Shown here: positions 14,461-22,710 of the stretch, one piece after another
Position numbering within the stretch: position 1 is the first letter of the stretch
Layout of the letters: each line of letters opens with the position of its first letter
Source of the DNA: Micromonospora globispora
GTDB lineage: Bacteria; Actinomycetota; Actinomycetes; Mycobacteriales; Micromonosporaceae
DNA: 35,491 nt
Reading direction: 5' to 3'
NCBI RefSeq assembly: GCF_003857015.1
Contig: NZ_QGGF01000221.1
Span: 1-35,491 of the forward strand
The notes under the pieces: generated by a model
What the model was told of the DNA's origin: nothing
Seen by the model: only the letters and a program-made list of their open reading frames with translations
The model's database searches: none
Translations under genes and position numbers: made by a program

Positions 14461-16166
14461 TCCTTTGTCTCGTCGGCGAAGAGGTCCGCGTACCGCTCCC
14501 GCAGAACGTTCTTCCTGACCTTGCTGCCGACCGAGACCGGCAGGTCGTCGGCCATCAGGATCCGCTTGGGTCGCTCGTAGCCGGCCAGCTTCTCCCGGCA
14601 GTGGGCCATCAGTTCGTCCACGTCGAGGCGCTCCCCCGGCACCGGGACGACCACCGCCGTCACCGCCTCCACCCACCGCGGGTGCGGCAGGCCGACCACG
14701 GCGACCCGCTCGACCCCGGGGTACGACGCGACGATCGACTCGACCCGGATGCTCGACACGTTTTCCCCACCGGACTTGATCACGTCCTTGTACCGGTCGA
14801 GCATCACCAGCAGGCCGTTCTCGTCGTAGGCGCAGGCGTCACCGGAGTGGAACCAGCCGTTACGCAGCGCGTCGCGGGTGGCCTGCGCGTCCCGGTAGTA
14901 GCCGGCGGACAGCACCGGTGAGCGGTAGACGATCTCGCCGGGCTGGTCCGCCGCGCCGAACGGGACAAGCTGACCGTCGGGGAGCATCAGGGCCGCGGCC
15001 AGCATCGGGTTCGGCAAGCCGACGTGGTTGACCGTCGGCGCGGTAGCCCGGTGCACGTCGGGCCAGAGGTTCGGCCGGAACCGGGTGGAGGACAGCGCCT
15101 CGGTCTGGCCGAGGATCTCCACCAGCTGGACCCCGGCGCAGAACCGGTGCAGCGCGGCGGCGGTCGTGGGTGAGATCGCCGCCCAGGCCCAGAGGACCGA
15201 GGTCAGGGAGGTGAGGTCGTAGCGATTCGGCTCGCGCTCGACGACATCGACCAGTTCGTCGAGGAACTGGGAGGAACCGGCGTACAGCGCGGTCACCCGC
15301 TCCTCGGAAACCGCCGCGGCGTGTTCCTCCCCGCTGACTTTGCGGCCGAGGATGAACGTGCCGCCGGTGACATAGGCGGGAAAGCTGTGGCTGTGGTCGG
15401 CCGCGTGGTAGATCGCCGGCAGCAGACTGAGGATCTTCAGGTCGCTCTCGGTGGTGAGGCCACGCGTGTGCGTCATCCCGTGGGCGTAGGCGTTGAGGTA
15501 GGCGAGATTGTGGGAGAGCATCACGCACTTGGGCATCGACGTGGTGCCCGACGTCGGGATGATCTCCCAGATATCATCACCGGCGATCTCCACCTCGGGT
15601 TCCTCGACACCGGCGCCGGCCAGGAAGTCGGTGAACTCGACCCACCCGGCCGGAACCTGGTCGCCGTTGATCGGGATGACCGCACCGGTGACACCCGCCG
15701 CCGTCAGCGCGGCCCCGCCCGCCGCCCACAACTCGGCGTCGACGAAGGCGAAGCGCGGCTTTAGCACGTCGATGACGTGCTGCTGCACGTCCTGGGCCAG
15801 GCGCGGGTTGATCGGGGCGCAGACCAGGCCGGCCTTGGCCACCCCGAACTTGGCGATGTAGGCCTCGACCGAGTTCTCGCAGAAGAAGAGGACCCGGTCC
15901 CCCGCGGTGAGACCGGCACCCAGCAGGGCGTTGGCGATCCGGTTCGCGAGCTCGTCGGCCTCGCGGTAGGTCAGTCGGGCGAATTCGTCGTACGCGTAGC
16001 TGCCCGGCCTGCCGACCACGGCCTCCTTGTCCGGCGTGCTCCAGCGCACCCGCTCGAAGAAGTCGCCGACAGAGACCCGCTCCCAGCGGCCCGTGGCACG
16101 CCGACCGACGAGGTTCTCCACGTCGATCGACCCCACCTCCGGTAACCCTTCATAGGTCATCTGCAT
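14457..16166 (-). CDS. Acyl-CoA ligase 1 (AMP-forming, ANL family)
   Basis: A 569-residue adenylate-forming enzyme that should activate a carboxylic acid to its CoA thioester via an acyl-AMP. The P-loop reads TSGTTSMPKCVMLSH rather than the usual TSGTTG-PKG form, so two glycines are replaced by Ser and Cys. Later motifs are normal: HSGDACAYDENG, the hinge LDRYKDVIKSGGENVS and a C-terminal SVGSKVRKNVLRE with the adenylation Lys region. The ATG at 16166 lies 17 nt after the stop of the second ligase and has a weak AGAAG site. The two tandem ligases are only distantly alike, suggesting different acids, perhaps the starting substrate and a ring-cleavage product. Confidence 0.88.
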   Translation of the reverse strand: MQMTYEGLPEVGSIDVENLVGRRATGRWERVSVGDFFERVRWSTPDKEAVVGRPGSYAYDEFARLTYREADELANRIANALLGAGLTAGDRVLFFCENSVEAYIAKFGVAKAGLVCAPINPRLAQDVQQHVIDVLKPRFAFVDAELWAAGGAALTAAGVTGAVIPINGDQVPAGWVEFTDFLAGAGVEEPEVEIAGDDIWEIIPTSGTTSMPKCVMLSHNLAYLNAYAHGMTHTRGLTTESDLKILSLLPAIYHAADHSHSFPAYVTGGTFILGRKVSGEEHAAAVSEERVTALYAGSSQFLDELVDVVEREPNRYDLTSLTSVLWAWAAISPTTAAALHRFCAGVQLVEILGQTEALSSTRFRPNLWPDVHRATAPTVNHVGLPNPMLAAALMLPDGQLVPFGAADQPGEIVYRSPVLSAGYYRDAQATRDALRNGWFHSGDACAYDENGLLVMLDRYKDVIKSGGENVSSIRVESIVASYPGVERVAVVGLPHPRWVEAVTAVVVPVPGERLDVDELMAHCREKLAGYERPKRILMADDLPVSVGSKVRKNVLRERYADLFADETKE

Positions 16167-16183
16167 CAGTCCGTTCTTCTGCC

Positions 16184-17893
16184 TCAGACAAGACTTGCGG
16201 TCTTGGCGCGCTCTGCCAGGACGAACTTCTGGATCTTCCCGGTGGCGGTGGTGGGGAGCTCGTCGACCCTGATCGCCACGACGTGCCGCGGGACCTTGAA
16301 GCGGGCCAGGCGCTCCCGGCAGAACTCGATCAGTTCCTCGGGGGTCCAGGTGGCGCCGGGCGCCGGCACCACGTACGCACAGCCGACCTCGCCCATCCGC
16401 ACGTCGGGGATTCCCACCACGTAGGCCTGGCTGACGTCGCTGCGTGCGGTGAGCAGCTCCTCGATCTCCTTCGGCGCCACCAGCTCACCGCCGCACTTGT
16501 AGAGTTCCTTGCTCCGGCCAGTGAGCGCGAGGTTGCCGTCGGCCCTGATGTAGCCGAGATCGCCGGTACGCATCCAACCACCGGGGAGGAACACGGCCTC
16601 GGTCTCCTCGGGCTTGTTGTAGTAGCCGCGCATCCGTTCGGGCCCGCGGGCGACGAACTCGCCCTCCTGTCCGTCGGGCAGGAACTCCAGCGTGACCGGG
16701 TCGATCGTGCGGTACTCCGCCACCCGCCCATCGAGCTCCGGCGAGCCGGCCACACTGCGCGGCTTGAGCCGGCCCACCGTCTCGGTGAGCAGCACCAGCG
16801 GGTCCTCCGGACGCTTGTACGCCGCCGACGAGGCGAGCTCGGTCTGGCCGTAGGCGGTGGTCACCTCGGTGACGCCGAAGGCGCGGCAGATCTCTTCCCA
16901 GAGCGTGACCGGGGCCGGGGCCGCCGCCGACATCACTGCGGTCAGGCTGCCGAGGTCGAACTCCGCGAACCGGGGGTGCTCGAGGACCGCCAGGGTCATC
17001 GTCGGAACGAAGAGCGGCTCATTGACCTGGAACTTCTCGATCGCCTGTAGCGTCGCCAACGGGTCGAACTGCAACTGGGGGACGACCGCGCCGGCCACCC
17101 AGCTCATCGCCATAAAGCCTTCGATGTGCGCGTAGTTGTGGTACATCGGAAGCGCGAAGACGAGTCGACGGCCGTCCTCCATCGCGCGGGCCAGGCACGC
17201 CGTGAACGAGCAGCGCAGGACGTTGTCATGGGTGAGCATCACGCCCTTGGGCAGCCCCGTCGTGCCCGAGGTGTAGACGATGTCGACCAGGTCGTCCGGC
17301 GACACCTCGCCATGGCGCTGGTCGAGGTCGGCATCGGAGACCGAGCGCCCCAACTCGACCAGCTCGCTGAACCGGGTCACGGCGCGGTCCCCGACCCGGC
17401 CGGCACCGTCGAACACCACGACCTGGCGTAGCGCCGGGGAGAGCCGCGCGGGGTCGGCTTCCCAGCCCGGACCCAGCTCGTCGAGCATGGTCAGGTAGTC
17501 GCCGTCACGGAAGCCGTCCATCGTGACGAGCAGCACGGAGTCGGACTGGCGCAGCAGGTAGCCGAGCTCGTCCCGCTTCAACATCGTGTTGATCGGGACG
17601 CTCACCCCGCCCGCGAAGGCGATCCCCAGCCGCAGGGCCACCAACTCAGGATGGTTGGCCATCACCACGGCGACGTGGTCACCGCGGGCCAGCCCGAGCG
17701 CCATCAGCCCTTTCGCCAGGTCCCGGGCCCAGCGGACCATCTCGGCGTACGTCCAGGTCCGGTCATCGGTCATGACCAGCGGGCGATCCGGATAACCGGC
17801 GGCCAGCGCCGCGAAGTGTCCAGACACCGTCCGGCGGACCCACGTCGGGTGACGCCGCGCGACCGCGGCCCGCCGTTCTTCGATCGTTGTCAT
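16184..17893 (-). CDS. Acyl-CoA ligase 2 (AMP-forming, ANL family)
   Basis: A 569-residue acid-CoA ligase. It shows the canonical P-loop VYTSGTTGLPKGVMLTH, a TTAYGQTE motif, MRTGDLGYIRADG, the hinge LTGRSKELYKCGGELVAP and the C-terminal TATGKIQKFVL with the adenylation Lys. The overall pattern is that of fatty-acid/cyclohexanecarboxylate-type CoA ligases. The ATG at 17893 is chosen because GGGAGGA lies about 6 nt upstream; the longer in-frame ATG at 17929 would overlap the region after the SDR stop and has no such site. It lies in the leftward unit led by the two SDR genes. The preferred acid cannot be named from sequence. Confidence 0.9.
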   Translation of the reverse strand: MTTIEERRAAVARRHPTWVRRTVSGHFAALAAGYPDRPLVMTDDRTWTYAEMVRWARDLAKGLMALGLARGDHVAVVMANHPELVALRLGIAFAGGVSVPINTMLKRDELGYLLRQSDSVLLVTMDGFRDGDYLTMLDELGPGWEADPARLSPALRQVVVFDGAGRVGDRAVTRFSELVELGRSVSDADLDQRHGEVSPDDLVDIVYTSGTTGLPKGVMLTHDNVLRCSFTACLARAMEDGRRLVFALPMYHNYAHIEGFMAMSWVAGAVVPQLQFDPLATLQAIEKFQVNEPLFVPTMTLAVLEHPRFAEFDLGSLTAVMSAAAPAPVTLWEEICRAFGVTEVTTAYGQTELASSAAYKRPEDPLVLLTETVGRLKPRSVAGSPELDGRVAEYRTIDPVTLEFLPDGQEGEFVARGPERMRGYYNKPEETEAVFLPGGWMRTGDLGYIRADGNLALTGRSKELYKCGGELVAPKEIEELLTARSDVSQAYVVGIPDVRMGEVGCAYVVPAPGATWTPEELIEFCRERLARFKVPRHVVAIRVDELPTTATGKIQKFVLAERAKTASLV

Positions 17894-17938
17894 CCATTCC
17901 TCCCTCTCTGCTGATGACTGCTCAGGCACGCCGGCCCC

Positions 17939-18742
17939 TCAACACGGCATGGCGTAGCCACCGGAAACACTGATGACCTGGCCGGTGAGCTGCCGAGCGG
18001 CGAGGTCCGAGGCGAAGAACAGCACCGAGGCGGCAATGTCCTCCGGCTCGCTGAACCGGCGCAGTGGGATCCCCTTCAGCACCGCCTGCCGACCGCGCTC
18101 GTCGAAGACCGGTTCGTCCCCGGCCCACAGGCTCTTGTCACCGACCCACTCCCGCCCCGGCGGCAGCACCAGACCTGGCGCCACGACATTCGCCCGCACG
18201 CCGGAGCGTCCAGCCTCCTTGGCCAGGGACTTGGTGAGCGAGATAATCGCGGCCTTCGTCGCCCCGTAGACCGACTGCCGAAGGTCACCGAAGGCCGCGT
18301 CCGAGGAGATATTGATCAGCGAGCCAGATCGCTGCGAGACCATGACGGGCAGAACAGCCTGACACATGTCGATGGTCACCCTCAGGTTCAGGGCGATAGT
18401 CCGGTCGATGGTGGCCGGGTCGAGGTCCCCGAACCAGGCCGGGCGCTGCCAGCCAAGGTTGTTGACCAGCACGTCGATCCTGCCAAAGGCGGATACCGCG
18501 GTTTCCACCGCCTCCTGAATCACCTCGGGGCGGCTGAGGTCACCGCTCACAACGGTGATCTCGGCGCCCCGCGCCCTGATCTCCTGCGCGGTCCGCTCGG
18601 CCTGCTTTACATCGACATCGACGACCACGAGCCGCGCGCCCTGGTCGGCGAACGCGAGGACCATGCCGCGCCCGATGTTCGAGGCGCCGCCGGTCACCAT
18701 TACCACCTTTTCCCGCAGATCCGGATAGCTGACGCCGCTCAC
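17939..18742 (-). CDS. SDR, 2-hydroxycyclohexanecarboxyl-CoA dehydrogenase-like
   Basis: A 267-residue short-chain dehydrogenase with VTGGASNIG, NNLG in place of NNAG, the serine segment INISSDAAF and the YGATK active-site pair. The ISSDAA run and overall pattern recall BadH-type dehydrogenases of alicyclic acyl-CoA degradation; this is a resemblance, not proof. A GTG at 18742 overlaps the stop of the upstream SDR gene (GTGA), which is why it is preferred to the ATG at 18751. An insertion of about 15 residues near 205-220 (WVGDKSLWAGDEPVFDE) before the conserved LKGIPLRRF segment probably forms part of the substrate lid. The gene sits upstream of a CoA ligase. Confidence 0.85.
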   Translation of the reverse strand: MSGVSYPDLREKVVMVTGGASNIGRGMVLAFADQGARLVVVDVDVKQAERTAQEIRARGAEITVVSGDLSRPEVIQEAVETAVSAFGRIDVLVNNLGWQRPAWFGDLDPATIDRTIALNLRVTIDMCQAVLPVMVSQRSGSLINISSDAAFGDLRQSVYGATKAAIISLTKSLAKEAGRSGVRANVVAPGLVLPPGREWVGDKSLWAGDEPVFDERGRQAVLKGIPLRRFSEPEDIAASVLFFASDLAARQLTGQVISVSGGYAMPC

Positions 18743-19500
18743 GCGGACCACCCTCCGTCGACGTCGAGCACCTGGCCGGTGATCCAGGACGCGCGCGCCG
18801 AGGCGAGGAAGGCGACGGCCTCGGCCACGTCCTGCGCGCTGCCGAACCGGCCGAGCGGGATGTTCTTGCGGGCGACCTCGAGCAGTTGGGGGCTGAAGTC
18901 GCCGTTGTCGATCAACTGTTGGTGCATCCCCGCCGTGATCACCCCGACACCGATGGCGTTGGCCCGTACCCCGAAGCGGCCTTCCTCGACGGCGATCCCG
19001 CGGATCAGCGCCTCGATCGCCGCCTTGGGGGCCGAGGACAGGATGTCCTTCGCGGCGTGCCGGCGGACGGCCGGTGTGGAGATGCTCAGGAACGAGCCGG
19101 ACGTCTGCCGCAGATGCGGAAGCGCGTGGTGCGCGACGGCGTAGGCGCCGCCCGCGTCCTGCTCGAGTTGCGCGATGTACGCCTTGGGCGAGAGCCGGCT
19201 GATGTGCAGTTGAGGCAGGTAGGGGCCGGCGGCGTAGACCACCACGTCCACCCGGCCCAGCGACTCGGCGAGGTCGTCCAGGGTCTGCTGGACCGCCGCG
19301 TGGTCGGACAGGTCGAGACGGCGTACGTGAGCAGTGGACCCCGCGGCACGTACCGCGTCGGCGGCGGCCAGCGCCGCGGCCTCGCGACCGCGGTAGGTCA
19401 GGCCCACGTAGTACCCGTCCTCGGCGAGGCGTCGGCAGACTGCCGCGCCGATCCCGCCGCTTCCACCGATCACGACGGCGCCGCTTCTCTGGGAGGTCAT
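18739..19500 (-). CDS. SDR-family protein lacking the catalytic Tyr
   Basis: A 253-residue short-chain dehydrogenase-fold protein. The nucleotide-binding motif IGGSGGIG and the C-terminal TGQVLDVDGGWS are intact, but the active-site YxxxK is replaced by SSAPK, so Ser stands where the general-acid Tyr should be. The codons at this site read clearly, with no frameshift. NNAG is also changed to YAAG. The protein may bind NAD(P) and act as a partner, use another residue as acid, or act as an enoyl reductase with shifted residues. The ATG at 19500 has GAGGTGG about 6 nt upstream. It is the first gene of the long leftward unit, divergent from the Rieske operon with an operator between them. Confidence 0.82.
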   Translation of the reverse strand: MTSQRSGAVVIGGSGGIGAAVCRRLAEDGYYVGLTYRGREAAALAAADAVRAAGSTAHVRRLDLSDHAAVQQTLDDLAESLGRVDVVVYAAGPYLPQLHISRLSPKAYIAQLEQDAGGAYAVAHHALPHLRQTSGSFLSISTPAVRRHAAKDILSSAPKAAIEALIRGIAVEEGRFGVRANAIGVGVITAGMHQQLIDNGDFSPQLLEVARKNIPLGRFGSAQDVAEAVAFLASARASWITGQVLDVDGGWSA

Positions 19501-19571
19501 GCTTCCACCTCTTCTTCCTGAACCAGCTTCGGTTCTGTCCGCTGGACCGCCGCTCACCGGTGGCGCTGTCA

Positions 19572-19590
19572 CCTATTCTAGATTAGAATA
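19572..19590. promoter_or_regulatory. Candidate TetR operator, site 4
   Basis: CCTATTCTAGATTAGA (19572-19587) matches 10 of 12 arm positions of the shared motif. Overlapping it, TATTCTAGATTAGAATA (19574-19590) is a perfect palindrome with 7-bp arms and a 3-bp spacer. The site lies between the divergent SDR (start 19500) and Rieske (start 19608) genes, so it could control both of the largest units. Confidence 0.7.
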
Positions 19591-19607
19591 AGTGAGGAGG
19601 TAAAGCC

Positions 19608-20816
19608 ATGGATGACAAGACACAGGCAGCGTTGGTCGAGCGCTTCTTCGACCTGCAGCAGCGCCGGACGACGGATCTCGCGGAGTCGACCTTCCGGGTA
19701 TCCGCCGCGCATTACACGTCCGAGGCCGAGCTGGACCGGGAGCGGGCGACACTCTTCCGTGGGCTCCCGCTGGTGGCCGCCCTCTCCGTGGACCTGCGCG
19801 AACCGGGTGACTATGTGAGCTTCGACGCCGACGGCATCCCCCTGATCCTGATCCGTGGCGAGGACGGCAACGTGCGGGCGCTGGTCAACGCGTGCCGGCA
19901 CCGCGGGGCGCGGGTCTTCCCCGTCGGGCGCGGACATCACGGTGGCCGCAACGTCACCTGCCCCTTCCACGCCTGGACGTACGACGTCTACGGCCGCCTG
20001 CTCGGCCAGCCGCTGGCCCGCGACGGGTTCTCCGACTGCGACAACGATCTGCTGGGCATGCGATCACTCCCGGTCGAGGAGCGGCACGGCCTCGTGTTCG
20101 TGACGCCGCTGCGGGCCGACGACGAGACGGTCCGCGCGCAGACCGAGGACGTGCTCGGCGGGATCGGGGCCGAGCTCGACCACTTCCGCCTCGGCGACTG
20201 GTTCCACGTCGAGTCGCGCTCGCTCGAGGTCCCGCTCAACTGGAAGTTCATCATGGACACGTTCCTGGAGAGCTACCACATCTTCGCGCTGCACAAGGGC
20301 TCCATCGGCCCGTGGTACTTCTCCTCGCCCGGTCTGTTCGACTCCTTCGGCCCGTCCTCCCGGGTCTGCGGCGTCCGCGCGTCCATCTCTCAGTTGGCCG
20401 ACACGCCGAAGGAGCAGTGGTCGATCCTGCCGCACGCCACCGTCCTGCACATCCTCCCGCCCAACACCGTGCTGGTGCATCAGCAGGACCACATCGAGCT
20501 GTGGAAGGTCTTCCCCGGCTCGACCCCGGCCCAGGCCCGGATCGACGCGAGCCTCTACGCCCCAGAGGAGCCGAAGACCGAGAAGGCCTGGAACTACTGG
20601 CGCAAGAACCTCGACCTGGCGATCAACATCACCAACGACGAGGACTTCCCCCAGGCGCGGGAGAGCCAGCACTCGCTGGCCAGCGGAGCCCTGGTGTCGC
20701 TCGTCTATGGACGCAACGAACCAGGGCTCGTGCACTTTCACCGCACGATCATCGAGTTGATGGACCGGTTCGGGTCGGCCGAGCCGGACCGGGCACGAAC
20801 AGGAGTTGTCTCATGA
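19608..20816 (+). CDS. Rieske non-heme iron oxygenase, alpha subunit
   Basis: A 402-residue ring-hydroxylating oxygenase component. The Rieske [2Fe-2S] ligands are visible as CRHRG (Cys96, His98) and CPFHAW (Cys118, His121). The mononuclear iron site is ESYHIFALH (His224, His229) with a likely Asp346 in the NDEDFP segment. It would use electrons from the downstream ferredoxin and reductase to hydroxylate, dihydroxylate or demethylate the substrate. A very strong ribosome-binding site (GAGGAGG) precedes the ATG at 19608. The gene overlaps the ferredoxin by ATGA. No typical beta subunit follows, although a SnoaL-like gene (same fold as beta subunits) lies three genes downstream. Confidence 0.93.
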   Translation: MDDKTQAALVERFFDLQQRRTTDLAESTFRVSAAHYTSEAELDRERATLFRGLPLVAALSVDLREPGDYVSFDADGIPLILIRGEDGNVRALVNACRHRGARVFPVGRGHHGGRNVTCPFHAWTYDVYGRLLGQPLARDGFSDCDNDLLGMRSLPVEERHGLVFVTPLRADDETVRAQTEDVLGGIGAELDHFRLGDWFHVESRSLEVPLNWKFIMDTFLESYHIFALHKGSIGPWYFSSPGLFDSFGPSSRVCGVRASISQLADTPKEQWSILPHATVLHILPPNTVLVHQQDHIELWKVFPGSTPAQARIDASLYAPEEPKTEKAWNYWRKNLDLAINITNDEDFPQARESQHSLASGALVSLVYGRNEPGLVHFHRTIIELMDRFGSAEPDRARTGVVS

Positions 20817-21004
20817 AGGTCAGCGTGGATCGCACCCGCTGCGAGAACCTCGGGATCTGCGCATCGCTCGTCCCGGCGGTCTTCGAGCTCAGCAACGACG
20901 GCACGATGAACCTCGTCGACCCCGAGCCCGGTGACGGCCTCAAGGCGTTCGTCCAGAACGCCGTGTACGCGTGTCCCACCGAAGCTCTCCGCATCGACGA
21001 CTGA
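20813..21004 (+). CDS. Small [3Fe-4S]-type ferredoxin
   Basis: A 63-residue ferredoxin. Cys10, Cys16 and Cys54 (in ACPTEAL) form the three-cysteine pattern of the [3Fe-4S] ferredoxins that serve cytochromes P450 and some Rieske oxygenases in actinomycetes; the fourth ligand of [4Fe-4S] types is absent. The segment LVPAVFEL after the second Cys is typical. It starts in the stop of the Rieske gene (ATGA) and is followed after 7 nt by the reductase gene, so the three form an electron-transfer chain from NAD(P)H to the oxygenase. The gene is short and easily missed because it lies within longer open frames. Confidence 0.9.
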   Translation: MKVSVDRTRCENLGICASLVPAVFELSNDGTMNLVDPEPGDGLKAFVQNAVYACPTEALRIDD

Positions 21005-21011
21005 CCCCGGG

Positions 21012-22226
21012 ATGACGATGAACCGCGAACCTGGGCTCCTCGTGGTGGGCGCCTCGCTGGCCGGGCTCCGCGCCGTCGAGGCGGCCCGTCGCGACGGCTG
21101 GGACGGGCCGATCACCCTGCTCGGCGGCGAGCCCGTACTTCCCTACGACCGGCCGCCGCTGTCGAAGGCCGTCCTGAACAGCGACTCCCCCCCGGAGCTC
21201 AAGCCGTTTCGGACCGAGGCCGAGTTGGTCGACGGCCTCGGTGTCACCCTCGCCCTGGGCGAACGGGCGACCGGCCTCGACCTCGCCGGCTCCGTGGTCA
21301 TCACGGACCGACGGAGCCTCGGGTACTCCCGGCTGGTCATCGCCACCGGGTCGAGCCCGCTGCGCCTGCCCGGGGTGGCGCTTTCCGACCGGATCCTGAC
21401 CCTGCGCACCTGGCACGACGCGGTGGCCCTGCACCAGCGCCTCGCCCACGGGGGACGTCTCGTCGTCGTCGGGGCCGGCTTCATCGGCGCCGAGATCGCC
21501 TCCGCCGCGGCCCGCCGCGGCCTGGCGGTCACGCTCGTCGAGGCGGCCGAGGCGCCGCTGGTCCCCGCGCTCGGACAGACCGTCGCCCGGGCGGTCGCCG
21601 AGCTGCATGCCGCGAACGGGGTGAACCTGACCACCGGAACGAAGGTGGTGTCGGTCGTCGAGGGCACCCACACGGTGACGATCAACCTCGACGACGGGCG
21701 GGCACTCCCGGCCGAGACCGTGGTTGTGGGCATCGGCTCCCGTCCAGAGCAGGCGTGGCTGGCGGGCTCGGGGCTGTCCCTGGGCAACGGCGTCAGCTGC
21801 GACGCCGCGCTTGCGGCGGCCCCGAACGTGTACGCCGCCGGTGACGTGGCGAGCTGGCCGAACCCGGCGTTCGACGGCGACGTGATGCGTCTGGAGCACT
21901 GGACGAGCGCCGCCGAACAGGGCATGTGGGCCGGACGGAACGCCGTCCGCGCGGACGACGAGCCCTTCTCGACCGTGCCGTACTTCTGGTCCGACTGGTA
22001 CGACAACCGGATCCAGTTCCTCGGCCGCTACAGCGACGACCTGGAGATCGTCGGCAACATCGCGGAGCACCGGTTCATCGCGCTCTACCGACGGGGGGAC
22101 CGCCTGGTTGGCGCCATGGGCCTGAACTCACCGGCGATGATGCGGCTCCGAACGGCGATCACCGACCGCACCGACTTCGGGGCGGTACGGGACTCGCTCC
22201 TCGTGGGTCCCGGGGCGGCCCGGTGA
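21012..22226 (+). CDS. Ferredoxin reductase, FAD/NAD(P)-dependent
   Basis: A 404-residue flavoprotein of the rubredoxin/putidaredoxin reductase family that passes electrons from NAD(P)H through FAD to the adjacent ferredoxin. It has an N-terminal FAD-binding VVGASLAG motif, the YDRPPLSK segment, a second dinucleotide-binding motif VVGAGFIGAE, the NVYAAGDVA FAD motif and the late YFWSDWYDNRIQFLG segment typical of the family. An ATG at 21012 or 21018 can serve as start; 21012 is 7 nt after the ferredoxin stop. Its own stop overlaps the next gene (GTGA). Assignment to the three-component oxygenase is supported by gene order. Confidence 0.92.
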   Translation: MTMNREPGLLVVGASLAGLRAVEAARRDGWDGPITLLGGEPVLPYDRPPLSKAVLNSDSPPELKPFRTEAELVDGLGVTLALGERATGLDLAGSVVITDRRSLGYSRLVIATGSSPLRLPGVALSDRILTLRTWHDAVALHQRLAHGGRLVVVGAGFIGAEIASAAARRGLAVTLVEAAEAPLVPALGQTVARAVAELHAANGVNLTTGTKVVSVVEGTHTVTINLDDGRALPAETVVVGIGSRPEQAWLAGSGLSLGNGVSCDAALAAAPNVYAAGDVASWPNPAFDGDVMRLEHWTSAAEQGMWAGRNAVRADDEPFSTVPYFWSDWYDNRIQFLGRYSDDLEIVGNIAEHRFIALYRRGDRLVGAMGLNSPAMMRLRTAITDRTDFGAVRDSLLVGPGAAR

Positions 22227-22710
22227 CCGGCGAACGGCGGACGGCGTCCGACGAGCGTACGGCGCTTGCGGAATGGGTCCGCGACCAGCAGGACCGGCAG
22301 GCTATCCGTGAGCTCGCCGCGGCGTACCAACGCGGCTGTGACGGCGGCTGGGGCGGACCCAGCCATGCAGACCCCGCGTGGCTTGCCGCCCTGTTCGCCC
22401 CCGACGCGACCTACAAGATCCCGCAGCGAGAGCAACCCAGTCGCGGCCGGGACGAGATCCGGGGGTCTTCGCCGACCTCCAGACGTCGCTGCCCCGGGTC
22501 ATCCACTACCTGATGAACGACACGGTCACGGTCCACGGCGACACCGCCCGCGGCGAGTTCAAGGGCATCGCCGCCATCTGGGCCGGTACCCGCCGACACC
22601 TCGCCTTCGGCGTCTACACCGGCGACTTCGTACGCCTGGACGGCCGGTGGCACTTCCAGAACTGGCAGTTCGACCTCGCCAGCCCTCCCCCGGGGAGTAC
22701 GGAACAATGA
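22223..22710 (+). pseudogene. SnoaL-like (NTF2-fold) gene with a frameshift
   Basis: The gene begins with a GTG overlapping the reductase stop (GTGA) and reads a normal SnoaL-like N-terminus (IRELAAAYQRG, then LAALFAPDATYKIP). After the GRDEIRG segment it shifts frame. The downstream frame continues VFADLQTSLPRVIHYLMND to a normal C-terminus, and its TGA overlaps the next start (ATGA). One extra G in the G5 run at 22461-22465 would restore a protein of about 162 residues. As written, translation stops at 22513 after 96 residues. Either a real mutation or a sequencing error in the homopolymer is possible. The intact protein would match the fold of Rieske beta subunits. Confidence 0.8.
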
